Origin: Pseudocalidococcus azoricus BACA0444 | GTDB lineage: Bacteria; Cyanobacteriota; Cyanobacteriia; Thermosynechococcales; Thermosynechococcaceae | Direction: 5' to 3' | Length of the DNA stretch: 64,000 nt | Assembly (NCBI RefSeq): GCF_031729055.1 | Contig: NZ_JAVMIP010000014.1 | Span: forward strand, 1 to 64,000 | Shown: positions 54,856 to 63,091 of the stretch, piece by piece | How the letters are laid out: each line of letters opens with the position of its first letter | How positions within the stretch are numbered: the first letter of the stretch is position 1 | Position numbers and translations under genes: made by a program | The notes under the pieces: generated by a model | Seen by the model: the letters and a program-made list of their open reading frames with translations, nothing else | The model's database searches: none | Told to the model about the DNA's origin: nothing

Positions 54856-55155
54856 ATGGAAGGGTCGTTCATCTTGCAGTTAATTTATATCGTTGCCTTT
54901 ACCATTTTGGCTTTATTAGCAATGGGCAACCTCATTCGCAACCTCATTACTCTGGGGATTGAGTCACAGCGTACCTACCCCTATGCCCGCCCAAATCACC
55001 CCAGAGTCAGTCACCCTGAACTCCTGGATAGTCGTGGACAAGTGATTGATGAACCTTTGCTGGTGATGCGTTCCCTCACCCTAGAGGATGCTCGCAATCA
55101 ACTCGATGCTCTTTATAAGGACTCTCCCAGTTCTGGAGATGAAACTGAAGTTTGA
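54856..55155 (+). CDS. DUF2973 membrane protein
   Basis: 99 residues from the ATG at 54856. One N-terminal membrane helix (LQLIYIVAFTILALLAMGNLI), then a polar tail with RPNHPRVSHPELLDSRGQVI, matching DUF2973 from memory. Its 3' end overlaps the start of the GTPase gene by 17 bases, so the two are translationally coupled. Function unknown. Confidence 0.78.
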   Translation: MEGSFILQLIYIVAFTILALLAMGNLIRNLITLGIESQRTYPYARPNHPRVSHPELLDSRGQVIDEPLLVMRSLTLEDARNQLDALYKDSPSSGDETEV

Positions 55156-56359
55156 GCCGCGCAAATGGTTAGAGCAAGGAACCCAGGCCTGGCAGTCTTG
55201 GTTTCAGGTGGATCCAGAAAAACTCAAGGAGATTCTGGCCCAGATTCGCAGTCAGTTGCCGACCACCGAAGTTGTTTTAATGGGCAAGCCCCAGGCCGGG
55301 AAAAGTTCGATCACTCGGGCCTTAACGGGAGCAGATTTGAGTATTGTTGGCTCAGGTTTTCGGCCCCATACTCGCCATACGCAGCAATATGCCTTTCCCA
55401 CGGATGATCTGCCCCTGTTGATTTTTACGGACACGGTGGGCCTGGGGGAAACCAGCCAGGATACGGATGCCATTTACCAAGAGTTAGAAGCCCAACTGGC
55501 CCAAGGTAAAAATGCCCAAGTTTTGGTCTTAACGGTCAAAATTAGCGACTTTGCCACGGACTCACTCCACCGCATTGCCCAACAACTCCGGCAGAAGTTT
55601 CCCCATATTCCCTGTTTATTGGTAATTACCTGCTTGCATGAGGTTTATCCCGCCAGCCAGGCCAACCATCCCCCCTATCCTCCTAATATTCCCCTGCTCC
55701 AGGAAGCCGCCCAGGCCCTCCAGGCTCAATTTGCCGACATTACGGCTAACACGGTCTTGGTGGACTTTACCCTAGCAGAAGATGGATTTGAGCCAGTGTT
55801 TTATGGCCTGGGGGAACTCGGTACCGCCCTAGAGCAACTCTTACCGGAAGCCGAAGCTGGAATTATTCACCAACTGTTAGATGAAAAAGAAATTTCGACC
55901 CAGTTGGGAACTGTGTATCGTAATGTGGGGCGGCGATCAATTTTGCCCTTTGCCATCATGGCCGCAACCTTAGCGATTGTCCCCTTACCCTTTGCCACCA
56001 TGCCTGTTTTAATTGCCATTCAGACCACGATGGTCATCTTAATTGGCCGGCTCTACGGACAAACCCTGTCTCCAGCCCAGGCCGGGGGAATTTTAACAAC
56101 CATTGGGGGTGGCTTCCTAGCTCGATTGGTGGGGCAGCAACTAATTAAATTTATTCCGGTCTTAGGGAACGTCATGTCCGCCTCTTGGTCGTTTGCCTAT
56201 ACCTGGGCACTGGGGGAAGGGGCCTGTGTTTATTTTGGGGATTTAATCGGGGGCAAGAAACCCAACCCCGACCGGATTCGCCAAGTCATACAAGACTCCT
56301 TTCAAGAAAACTCTCGTAAATTTCAACAACAACTTATGGCTCAAGGAAAAATAAGTTGA
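55139..56359 (+). CDS. Membrane-associated GTPase (Era/YcjF-like) with degenerate G4
   Basis: 406 residues from the ATG at 55139 (MKLKFEPRKWLEQGTQAW), preceded by TCTGGAG and overlapping the DUF2973 gene. G1: LMGKPQAGKSSITRALTG; G3: FTDTVGLGET; the G4 position reads LLVITCLHEVYP, not NKxD. A C-terminal region with hydrophobic helices (LPFAIMAATLAIVPLPFATMP, GGFLARLVGQQLIKF) resembles the membrane part of DUF697/YcjF-type GTPases. Guanine specificity is therefore uncertain; may bind another nucleotide. Confidence 0.8.
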   Translation: MKLKFEPRKWLEQGTQAWQSWFQVDPEKLKEILAQIRSQLPTTEVVLMGKPQAGKSSITRALTGADLSIVGSGFRPHTRHTQQYAFPTDDLPLLIFTDTVGLGETSQDTDAIYQELEAQLAQGKNAQVLVLTVKISDFATDSLHRIAQQLRQKFPHIPCLLVITCLHEVYPASQANHPPYPPNIPLLQEAAQALQAQFADITANTVLVDFTLAEDGFEPVFYGLGELGTALEQLLPEAEAGIIHQLLDEKEISTQLGTVYRNVGRRSILPFAIMAATLAIVPLPFATMPVLIAIQTTMVILIGRLYGQTLSPAQAGGILTTIGGGFLARLVGQQLIKFIPVLGNVMSASWSFAYTWALGEGACVYFGDLIGGKKPNPDRIRQVIQDSFQENSRKFQQQLMAQGKIS

Positions 56360-56410
56360 GTGCAACCGCTAATTTATAAAACATTTATAAAACAGTCTAT
56401 GTTAGCCATA

Positions 56411-56738
56411 CTACTGATTTGGAATCATAGTCATTTCGCTTAAGAATAAAACACAGAAATACTTGAAACCATCACCAGTGTTACTCTTGAGTGTCTCAGT
56501 TTTGGCAGAAATGACTATAATTTGATTTCTATTGTGACGGTAAATCTGAAAACCACTATCCAAAGTCAATAAAGTGCTATCAAAATACAGCTCAGTGATC
56601 CCCACTAGGCAAACATCAGCAAGAGACATGGGGAGAAGGGATATTTTTCTTGAGAAGTTGGATAAAATCTGCCAGGCAGACTGGGGATTCTGGAGGGAGA
56701 GTTTGAATATCTTTTTAGATTTGAGCGAGGGTTGTCAT
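56411..56738 (-). pseudogene. Decayed VapBC-type toxin-antitoxin locus
   Basis: On the minus strand an antitoxin-like start at 56738 reads MTTLAQI, then a TAA (56717-56715), then KDIQTLPPESPVCLADFIQ; this matches small cyanobacterial antitoxins (MTTLEQIYKDIQxLPPE pattern) interrupted by a stop. After a frame change, MSLADVCLVGITELYFDSTL, LTLDSGFQIYRHNRNQIIVI (56629 to ~56490) is the C-terminal third of a PIN-domain toxin. The toxin N-terminus with its first catalytic Asp is missing, so a deletion joined the two. The rest of the frame to 56411 is tail. Not functional as read. Confidence 0.7.
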
Positions 56739-56801
56739 GATAAATAGTTGATGACTGCAAATCTTAGTTTAGCCCAGGCCTTGGGAACTAAGAGTTGAGT
56801 G

Positions 56802-57284
56802 TCATCCTAGTGTTTTGTAATAAACCCGATCACAGCGTTGAGTTTCGATTCCACTGGTGGGCTGATAGCCATTTTTCTCATAGAGTTTCACGGCCTGGTT
56901 CATAATGGTCGCTGTTTCAATCCAAATTAAGTCAAATCCCCGTTGGTGAATCTGCTGTTCCAATTGGCTGAGGAGAAACTGTCCTAAGCCTTGGCCGCGA
57001 GCCTGGGGATGGAGATACATTTTGCGAATTTCTACGGCATTCTCCCCCCGTGCAATTGGATAATAGGCGGCCGTTCCGACAATTTGCCCGGCTTGTTCTA
57101 TGACCCAAAACTCACCCCCCTGATCTTGATAAAACGCTTCAACTGCCACCACATCTGCATCGGCCCCTTGGGGTTCCCAGGCCAGGCCAAACTCTCCCAG
57201 CACCGTGGCAATGAGGGCTGCAACTGCTTCCCGATCTTGGGGTTGCCAGGGGCGAATGTCAAAGTCACGATAAACCAGCATCAA
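56802..57284 (-). CDS. GNAT-family N-acetyltransferase
   Basis: 160 residues. VIEQAGQIVGTAAYYPIAR, EIRKMYLHPQARGQGLGQFLL (motif A, R/QxxGxG/A acetyl-CoA loop) and AVKLYEKNGYQPTSG are the GNAT hallmarks. Length is that of the single-domain family. Substrate unknown. Monocistronic on the minus strand; an ATG one codon in is equally likely. Confidence 0.9.
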   Translation of the reverse strand: MMLVYRDFDIRPWQPQDREAVAALIATVLGEFGLAWEPQGADADVVAVEAFYQDQGGEFWVIEQAGQIVGTAAYYPIARGENAVEIRKMYLHPQARGQGLGQFLLSQLEQQIHQRGFDLIWIETATIMNQAVKLYEKNGYQPTSGIETQRCDRVYYKTLG

Positions 57285-57549
57285 GCACGCCTACAGAGGG
57301 ATGAACCCCAAAATTATCCCAATCTTAGACTGGCCTGGGCCTATTTGCTCTTAACCTTTCCTTAATCCAAATCACCCTCAACAAACGAAGACGGGTCAAG
57401 CATACAATAAATTTTGAAATGGGTAAATCTATTGCTAAAATAGCTAAGGCGAAATTATTCAGCCGCCTAAGCTTTTTACTGCCTTTAGCTGAAATGTGGG
57501 CCATCAATCAGGGTGGTCAATTTTTAGCCTGAAAATATTAAGTTTTCCG

Positions 57550-58026
57550 ATGGAGTTTGCTACTTCTATGTCATATCACAAACTTTGGTTTCGTCAAACA
57601 GCCAAAAATCTTAAGCTCTTACATCCTTATCCAGAATTCTCAAAAATACAAGGCCTGGTTAAAAGTGCCATGCCACAACTGATCACAGACTTAAAAGCAG
57701 AAGGGGAAGACCTCAATGATCCCCAAGTCTGGTGGCAAGCATTGTATATGGACGCGCTCTTACTGGTAGAAAATTCCGCTGGGGAGAGCTTCAAAATTGC
57801 TGTGGGCCTGCAAGACAAGTGGAAGCCTGCCCTCAATGCCCATCGAACAATTTCATCCCCCACCTTTCAAAAATGTCGCGAAAGACTAGATATTGATCAG
57901 CATTGGTTATTTTATGTCACAAGTAAATATCCCTACGGTGAAGAGGTTTGGATTGACCTAATTTATGCCCAGGTGGATCGGGATCCGCCCCCAAGTACCT
58001 GTGTCTTATTGGATGTTGATGCTTAA
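57550..58026 (+). CDS. Conserved cyanobacterial protein, function unknown
   Basis: 158 residues from the ATG at 57550 (or MSYHKLWFRQTAK at 57568). No signal or membrane segment. Conserved-looking parts include VWWQALYMDALLLVENSAGE and GEEVWIDLIYAQVDRD. I do not recognise the family. Its 3' end overlaps the convergent small membrane protein gene by 4 bases. Confidence 0.55.
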   Translation: MEFATSMSYHKLWFRQTAKNLKLLHPYPEFSKIQGLVKSAMPQLITDLKAEGEDLNDPQVWWQALYMDALLLVENSAGESFKIAVGLQDKWKPALNAHRTISSPTFQKCRERLDIDQHWLFYVTSKYPYGEEVWIDLIYAQVDRDPPPSTCVLLDVDA

Positions 58027-58217
58027 GGGTTATCAGGGTTTAAGAGTTGACGCAGGCCAAAAACTAAGAGGATCAACATCGTTGGGAGGAGAAGCAAACT
58101 GATAATCATGGTCGGTGTTTCTGGGAGTGGGTATTGACGGCCCAAGGTTTTAATCGCCACTGCCAAAGAGAGCGAGACGATCATCAGTTTGCCCATCCAG
58201 GCCAAGTCAGATAGCAT
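58023..58217 (-). CDS. Small two-helix membrane protein, function unknown
   Basis: 64 residues: two membrane helices (GKLMIVSLSLAVAIKTLG; PTMIISLLLLPTMLILLVFG) with a short loop. It starts 17 bases after the diguanylate cyclase gene stops on the same strand, so is probably co-transcribed. Family not recognised; similar 60-70-residue proteins exist in cyanobacteria. Confidence 0.6.
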   Translation of the reverse strand: MLSDLAWMGKLMIVSLSLAVAIKTLGRQYPLPETPTMIISLLLLPTMLILLVFGLRQLLNPDNP

Positions 58218-58234
58218 AGATTTCCTCGCGCTGC

Positions 58235-60874
58235 CTATGGAACATGAATAATCCGGTAAGTATTGCGCCCTTCTGCTTTGGCCTGATAGAGGGCCTGATC
58301 CGCGGCTTCGAGGAGATGGACTGGAGAGCCTTCTGGGGTTGGACGGCCAGTGCTGATGCCAAAACTCACCGTCACCACGGGGCTAACTCGGGAGGCCCCA
58401 TGGGGAATTTCCAGGGCTTTCAAGCTGGCTTGGATGTTCTCAACCACGCGACTGGCCCCGGCTCCATCAGTGTGGGGCAAAATGATCGCAAATTCTTCAC
58501 CCCCATAGCGAGCCACTAAATCTACAGCCCGTCTAGCTTTAGTCCCGAGGGCCTGGGCTACCAAGTATAAACACTCATCTCCAGCTTGATGTCCATAGAA
58601 ATCGTTATAGGCCTTAAAGTCGTCCACATCACAAAACACCAAACTCAAAGGGGCTTGTTCTCGCAACAAACGATTCCATTCCCGAGCTAAACATTCATCA
58701 AAGTGACGGCGATTGGCAATTTGGGTTAAGTCATCCGTAATCGCGAGGCGACTCAATTCTTGGTTGGCAGCTTGCAGGGATTGGTAAAGCTCAGCTTGAC
58801 GAATGGCCACTGCTAATTGATCGGCAATCACTTCTAATAAACTAACCTCGCTGGGATGCCAGGCCTGGTCGGGGTGACGTTGTTGCAAGGTTAAGCTGCC
58901 CCAAGTGTGGGCTTCAACCTGGAGTGGGACCATTAACCAATTCCCCGGAAAGGAGGTGGCTAACTCCCGATTAAACTCCCCTAGGTTAGGTTTTGTTTCA
59001 GCCTGGTGAATTTGTACCGTTTGCCCCTGTTTGAGGGAGGTAGCAATCGGGTTTTGGGCATCAGGAATAATGAGTCCTTGACTTGGGGGGAGGGAAGACT
59101 CTCTCAGGTACTCAATAATATGATCCCATTGCCCCAATTCTGGCTGATACTGAACAATCGCCACCCGATCAACATTTAATAAGTGCCCAATTTCATCCAC
59201 CGTGGTTTGAAATATTTCTGCCAGATTGAGGGAGTTGCGAATGGCTTTAATCAATCGGTTCAGGGTTTGTTCTCGCTGGGATTGATACCGGAGCGCATCT
59301 TCCACTTGCTTCCGTTGGGTAATATCACTGAGGGTAATAACGACTTGTTCTAGCTGCTGGCTGGCGTTGAAATGGGGTTCGGCCGTGACTTGTAACCAGA
59401 TTAGATCTTGGCTTGGCCGGTTGACTCCCAAGACCACATCCCGAATGGGGATTAACTGTGCTGTGGCCCTTGCCGAGGGAAATTGGGCCGCCGTTAAACG
59501 CTCTCCAGTTTCATTGACAACATACCAATCTAAATCTTGGGCTGATTTTCCCAGGAGTTGATCAAGGGATAACCCCAAAATATTGGCCGCCCGTTCATTG
59601 GCCAGAATAATCTCCCCTTGTGGATTGTGAACAATAATCCCCACCGCCACATCTTCAACGAGCTGGCGAAAGCGGGATTCACTCTGGGCTAATTCCAACT
59701 CGGCCTGTTTCTGAACCGTAATATCGATGGAAATGCCATCAATGTACTGAGCTTCCCCAGCCGCGTTATGGATCGCTTGTCCCGACTCATAAAACCAGCG
59801 CACCTGACCATCGGCCCGAATCACTCGGTATTCAACCCCATAGTGATTTTGTCGCTGGAAGATTTCCTGAATGGTGTCATAGACATACTGCTGATCATCG
59901 GGATGAATGATGCTGGCAAAGGTGCGGCGACAGTTGTTGATAAAATCCACAGCCGGATAACCGACAGTTTGCTCAATGTTGTCACTCAGGTATTGAATTG
60001 TCCAGTCTGGATCGTTAGCACAGCGAAACACATGGCCGGGCAAATTGGCAACTAAATTTTTAAAGCGCAATTCATTGCTGGCAATAGCAGCCTCAGCGTC
60101 TTTACGGCTACTAATATCGGCCACTGCACCTAAAAGCCGGAACTCCCCAGATTCGGAATGGAAATATTGACTACAATCGCGCACCCAAGCATAGTGTTCA
60201 TCCTGACAGCGAACCCGATATTCACAACAGTAAGGCACACCAGAGTTTTGACTGCTTTCCCACCCAGCTTGTACTGCTGTCACATCGTCCGGATGAATTA
60301 AATCTAACCAGGCCTGGCCCGATTGAGGCATGGTATCTAGGGTATAGCCAAAAAGGCTGACAGTATTACCCACCCAGAGCGTTGTGTCGTCTTGAATATG
60401 CCATTCCCAAAAAACTTGTTGACTAATCTCGGCGATGGTTTGAAGGCGGTCATACCAGCGGCGCAGTTCCGTCAGTTGGGCTTGATGCCAAATCAGTTCC
60501 TCTTGCTGAGTCGTCAAGTCCCAAAATATCAACCATATAGACCTATTGGCCTTGGGAACGAATCCCACCTGCCACCAACGCTGATGAGGGGCATCAAAAA
60601 TTTGGGCATATCCAGTTTGGTTTGTAATGATAGCCGCTTTGTAGGCCGGCTGGAGATGGGCTTGCCAGGTCTGGGGGAGCAAGTGCCATAGATTTTGGTT
60701 CAGTAGAGATGTTTCTGAATAATCCCAAACCTGATTCATGGCAGCACTAAACGCAACGATTTCCCCTTGGCTATCCACCACCACCAGGGGGATTGGAAAC
60801 TCCTCAAACATCATGGTATTGATCAACGTTGACGGGGGAAGAAATTGCGTCATGCAGTGAAGAAAGCTAGGCAA
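58235..60874 (-). CDS. Multi-PAS, GAF diguanylate cyclase
   Basis: 879 residues, no membrane segment. Four PAS domains lie at ~15-130, ~150-265, ~270-390 and ~400-525 (each ending in a PAC-like YxxxDISxRK/Q element: DISSRKDAE, DITVQKQAE, DITQRKQVE). GAF follows at ~540-695 (LNVDRVAIVQYQPELGQWD). The C-terminal GGDEF domain (~705-870) has DDLTQIANRRHFDECL and an intact ARYGGEEFAII active site. RAVD five residues before it is an intact inhibitory I-site. It probably makes c-di-GMP in response to signals sensed by the PAS/GAF array. No EAL domain. Confidence 0.9.
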   Translation of the reverse strand: MPSFLHCMTQFLPPSTLINTMMFEEFPIPLVVVDSQGEIVAFSAAMNQVWDYSETSLLNQNLWHLLPQTWQAHLQPAYKAAIITNQTGYAQIFDAPHQRWWQVGFVPKANRSIWLIFWDLTTQQEELIWHQAQLTELRRWYDRLQTIAEISQQVFWEWHIQDDTTLWVGNTVSLFGYTLDTMPQSGQAWLDLIHPDDVTAVQAGWESSQNSGVPYCCEYRVRCQDEHYAWVRDCSQYFHSESGEFRLLGAVADISSRKDAEAAIASNELRFKNLVANLPGHVFRCANDPDWTIQYLSDNIEQTVGYPAVDFINNCRRTFASIIHPDDQQYVYDTIQEIFQRQNHYGVEYRVIRADGQVRWFYESGQAIHNAAGEAQYIDGISIDITVQKQAELELAQSESRFRQLVEDVAVGIIVHNPQGEIILANERAANILGLSLDQLLGKSAQDLDWYVVNETGERLTAAQFPSARATAQLIPIRDVVLGVNRPSQDLIWLQVTAEPHFNASQQLEQVVITLSDITQRKQVEDALRYQSQREQTLNRLIKAIRNSLNLAEIFQTTVDEIGHLLNVDRVAIVQYQPELGQWDHIIEYLRESSLPPSQGLIIPDAQNPIATSLKQGQTVQIHQAETKPNLGEFNRELATSFPGNWLMVPLQVEAHTWGSLTLQQRHPDQAWHPSEVSLLEVIADQLAVAIRQAELYQSLQAANQELSRLAITDDLTQIANRRHFDECLAREWNRLLREQAPLSLVFCDVDDFKAYNDFYGHQAGDECLYLVAQALGTKARRAVDLVARYGGEEFAIILPHTDGAGASRVVENIQASLKALEIPHGASRVSPVVTVSFGISTGRPTPEGSPVHLLEAADQALYQAKAEGRNTYRIIHVP

Positions 60875-61063
60875 AATCTGAGCAAGGGGGGATATTTGCG
60901 AAGAGTTTCAGATAACTCTAAATTTATCCTATCCTGATTATTGCCTTGACCTTAAGATAACGCCCCAAGCTCCAAAAAAATGATTAAATCATCCCGATAT
61001 TCATACATAAATTCAAACAACTTTGATAGGGGCAATATTGCTTGGCAATGATTTGTTAAAGAT

Positions 61064-62383
61064 CTAAGGCATTGACAGGAGGTCTAATTGAACGGAGGTG
61101 GCTATGGGTGTGATCTCGGAAGCGGGGCCGGGGGGGTGAGACGGAGTTGTACCTTCTTTTTGCCAATCTTGATCGTCTAGCAAGGATGTCGCCGCCATTA
61201 ATAGCTCAGATTTTAAGGGTTCAAGGTCGGGGCGTTGTTCTAAATACAGTTCCAACGCGGCTAAGGGGGCAATGGTCTGTCCCAGGCCCAGTTCTGGCAG
61301 GCGGGCCCGCGGTAGTTGGGTGACTAGTTCGGGATGGATGCTAAAACTGTGGGCGGGTGTCAGGGCCTCATGCAAACTCGGTAGATCAATCAGGGCCGTT
61401 TGATCGGGACGCAGGCGATACCGCAGGCGGACAATGGCCTGGTCAATGCTGGCCTGAGTAATCGTCTCTAAAAGCCGGGCCTGGGGAGGCTCATGAATCA
61501 GGGATACGTCCACATCCAAGGTTAAAAAGGGGCGGGTGGGAATTGGACAAAACTGCCACTGGGTCTGGCCTTTACGGATTTCTACAAGAATAAACCCCTT
61601 TTCTTCCCCCTCTTCGCCAAAATCAACCCGCTCAATACTACCTGGGTAAATTACGGGGGGCTGCTCACATAACACCTGATGCCGATGGACATGGCCCAAA
61701 GCCACATAGTCAAATTCTGGCTGGGCCAGCAGGGAAAGGGGAATTGTAAAGCCTTTCCCGACACTTAAAAAGCGTTCTGCCCCAAACCGGGCCGTATCCA
61801 CCATGGCATGGGCCAGTAATACCGTTGGCCGTTCGGGATCCAGTTGTCGAATTTCCCCTGCTAATGCCACCATTAACCGCTGAATCAAAAGTTGCCCAAC
61901 TTCGCCCAAGCCCAGTCCCTCAGTTTCCGGTTTTGTTAGGAGAGCGGAACGAGTTAACCAAGGCAACGTTACCACTTGCACATTACCCTGTTTCGTTCTA
62001 ATACGGTGGGTAGAAAGCTGATCGCCGACAATAAAGCCAGGGACTCCCAAGGTGCGATAAATCACTAAGCTGGCTCCCCCCTGGCCTTGGGCGTGTTGAT
62101 CATGATTACCGACTAATAAAACCGTGGGAATCTGGGCATCAGCTAATCGGCGGAATTGTTGGGCAAAGGCCTCCTGCACCAGGGGGGGTGGGGTGGCATC
62201 GGGAAAAGCATCTCCCCCAAACAACACTAAGTCAACGGCTTCCGCCAGGGCCTGGTCAATGCAATAGGTTAAAGCAGCCACAAAGTCTTCTAGGCGAGTA
62301 TTCAATCCTGTGAGGGGATTCAAACGACCATGGCCCAGACCGCTGCCGAGGTGAATATCTGATAAATGAAGAAGCTTAACCAT
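61064..62383 (-). CDS. sbcD: Exonuclease subunit SbcD (Mre11 family)
   Basis: 439 residues from the ATG at 62383 (a GTG two codons upstream is possible). Calcineurin-like metallophosphoesterase core: LHLSDIHLGSG, LVLFGGDAFPD, LVGNHDQHAQ, VLLAHAM and ALGHVHRHQ carry the two-metal ligands. A C-terminal cap (~290-390) follows. With SbcC it processes DNA hairpins and double-strand ends; sbcC is not in the window, which is usual in cyanobacteria. The last ~40 residues (Pro/Ser-rich) are probably disordered. Confidence 0.93.
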   Translation of the reverse strand: MVKLLHLSDIHLGSGLGHGRLNPLTGLNTRLEDFVAALTYCIDQALAEAVDLVLFGGDAFPDATPPPLVQEAFAQQFRRLADAQIPTVLLVGNHDQHAQGQGGASLVIYRTLGVPGFIVGDQLSTHRIRTKQGNVQVVTLPWLTRSALLTKPETEGLGLGEVGQLLIQRLMVALAGEIRQLDPERPTVLLAHAMVDTARFGAERFLSVGKGFTIPLSLLAQPEFDYVALGHVHRHQVLCEQPPVIYPGSIERVDFGEEGEEKGFILVEIRKGQTQWQFCPIPTRPFLTLDVDVSLIHEPPQARLLETITQASIDQAIVRLRYRLRPDQTALIDLPSLHEALTPAHSFSIHPELVTQLPRARLPELGLGQTIAPLAALELYLEQRPDLEPLKSELLMAATSLLDDQDWQKEGTTPSHPPGPASEITPIATSVQLDLLSMP

Positions 62384-62676
62384 TGCCACTGTTACCCTGC
62401 ACCTCTAAGGGGTTCTGCTCATCCGGGCCTGGTTTCTATCTTAACTGTGGACGATGGGGGGGACGCGACCTGTTCTCAAGTCCCAATATCTTGGCAATCC
62501 TGGCTATACGATGCGTGTTAACTGCCTCTAATCAGCATCCTAGATGGGTTCTGCGATTGTTCTTTGTATATATTTTATTTCGACTTGTGTCTCGCTCCCG
62601 CTGTGAGGCTATAGTGGGGTTGTCCATTTTGGGGCACAGTTGGCGGAAAGTGGTTGATTAATGTTCCGACTGAATC

Positions 62677-63089
62677 ATGCCCAATCAAGATCCTAACCAG
62701 GCCTGGTTAACCATTCATAGCTCAAATAAGCTCAAATATGACGTAGAACTTTGGGGGGTATCAGTTGGACTATTGGTCGTTCTCAAAGTTGTCGGATTGT
62801 CATTGAAGATCGCTATGCTTCTCGACTCCATGCAGTGATTAACTCAGTCATGTTTCGGCATCAATTTCTATATTTTGTCATGGATAAAAACACAGTTAAC
62901 GGCACATTGCTGAATGGGAATAATTTAGTCTATCCAACTCTCCTCCATGATCAAGATGTCATGGTGATGGGAACGACAATTCTGGCATTTCACTATCCGA
63001 CCATGTTTGAAGTTAAAGAACCCAGGATTATCAAAGAAATTCAAAAATTTTCCCAAACCATTAGCAAAAGTATTCCCTGGCCGGGCTAA
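62677..63089 (+). pseudogene. FHA-domain protein with a frameshift at a G6 run
   Basis: The ATG at 62677 opens MPNQDPNQAWLTIHSSNKLK then YDVEL, the first strands of an FHA domain. At the G6 run 62753-62758 the frame must shift by one base to continue GGISWTIGRSQSCRIVIEDR and then YASRLHAVI, which holds the phosphothreonine-binding Arg, Ser-Arg and His. The rest of the domain ends near 63060. One missing G in a homopolymer would explain it: a real mutation, phase-variable tract or sequencing slip. Translation could otherwise only start at the TTG at 62751, giving a truncated domain. Confidence 0.7.
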
Positions 63090-63091
63090 GG

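Noticed and set aside
57932..58022. Longer alternatives for the small genes near 58 kb
   Set aside because: Only the two convergent frames with coherent membrane or soluble character are supported; others are shadows.
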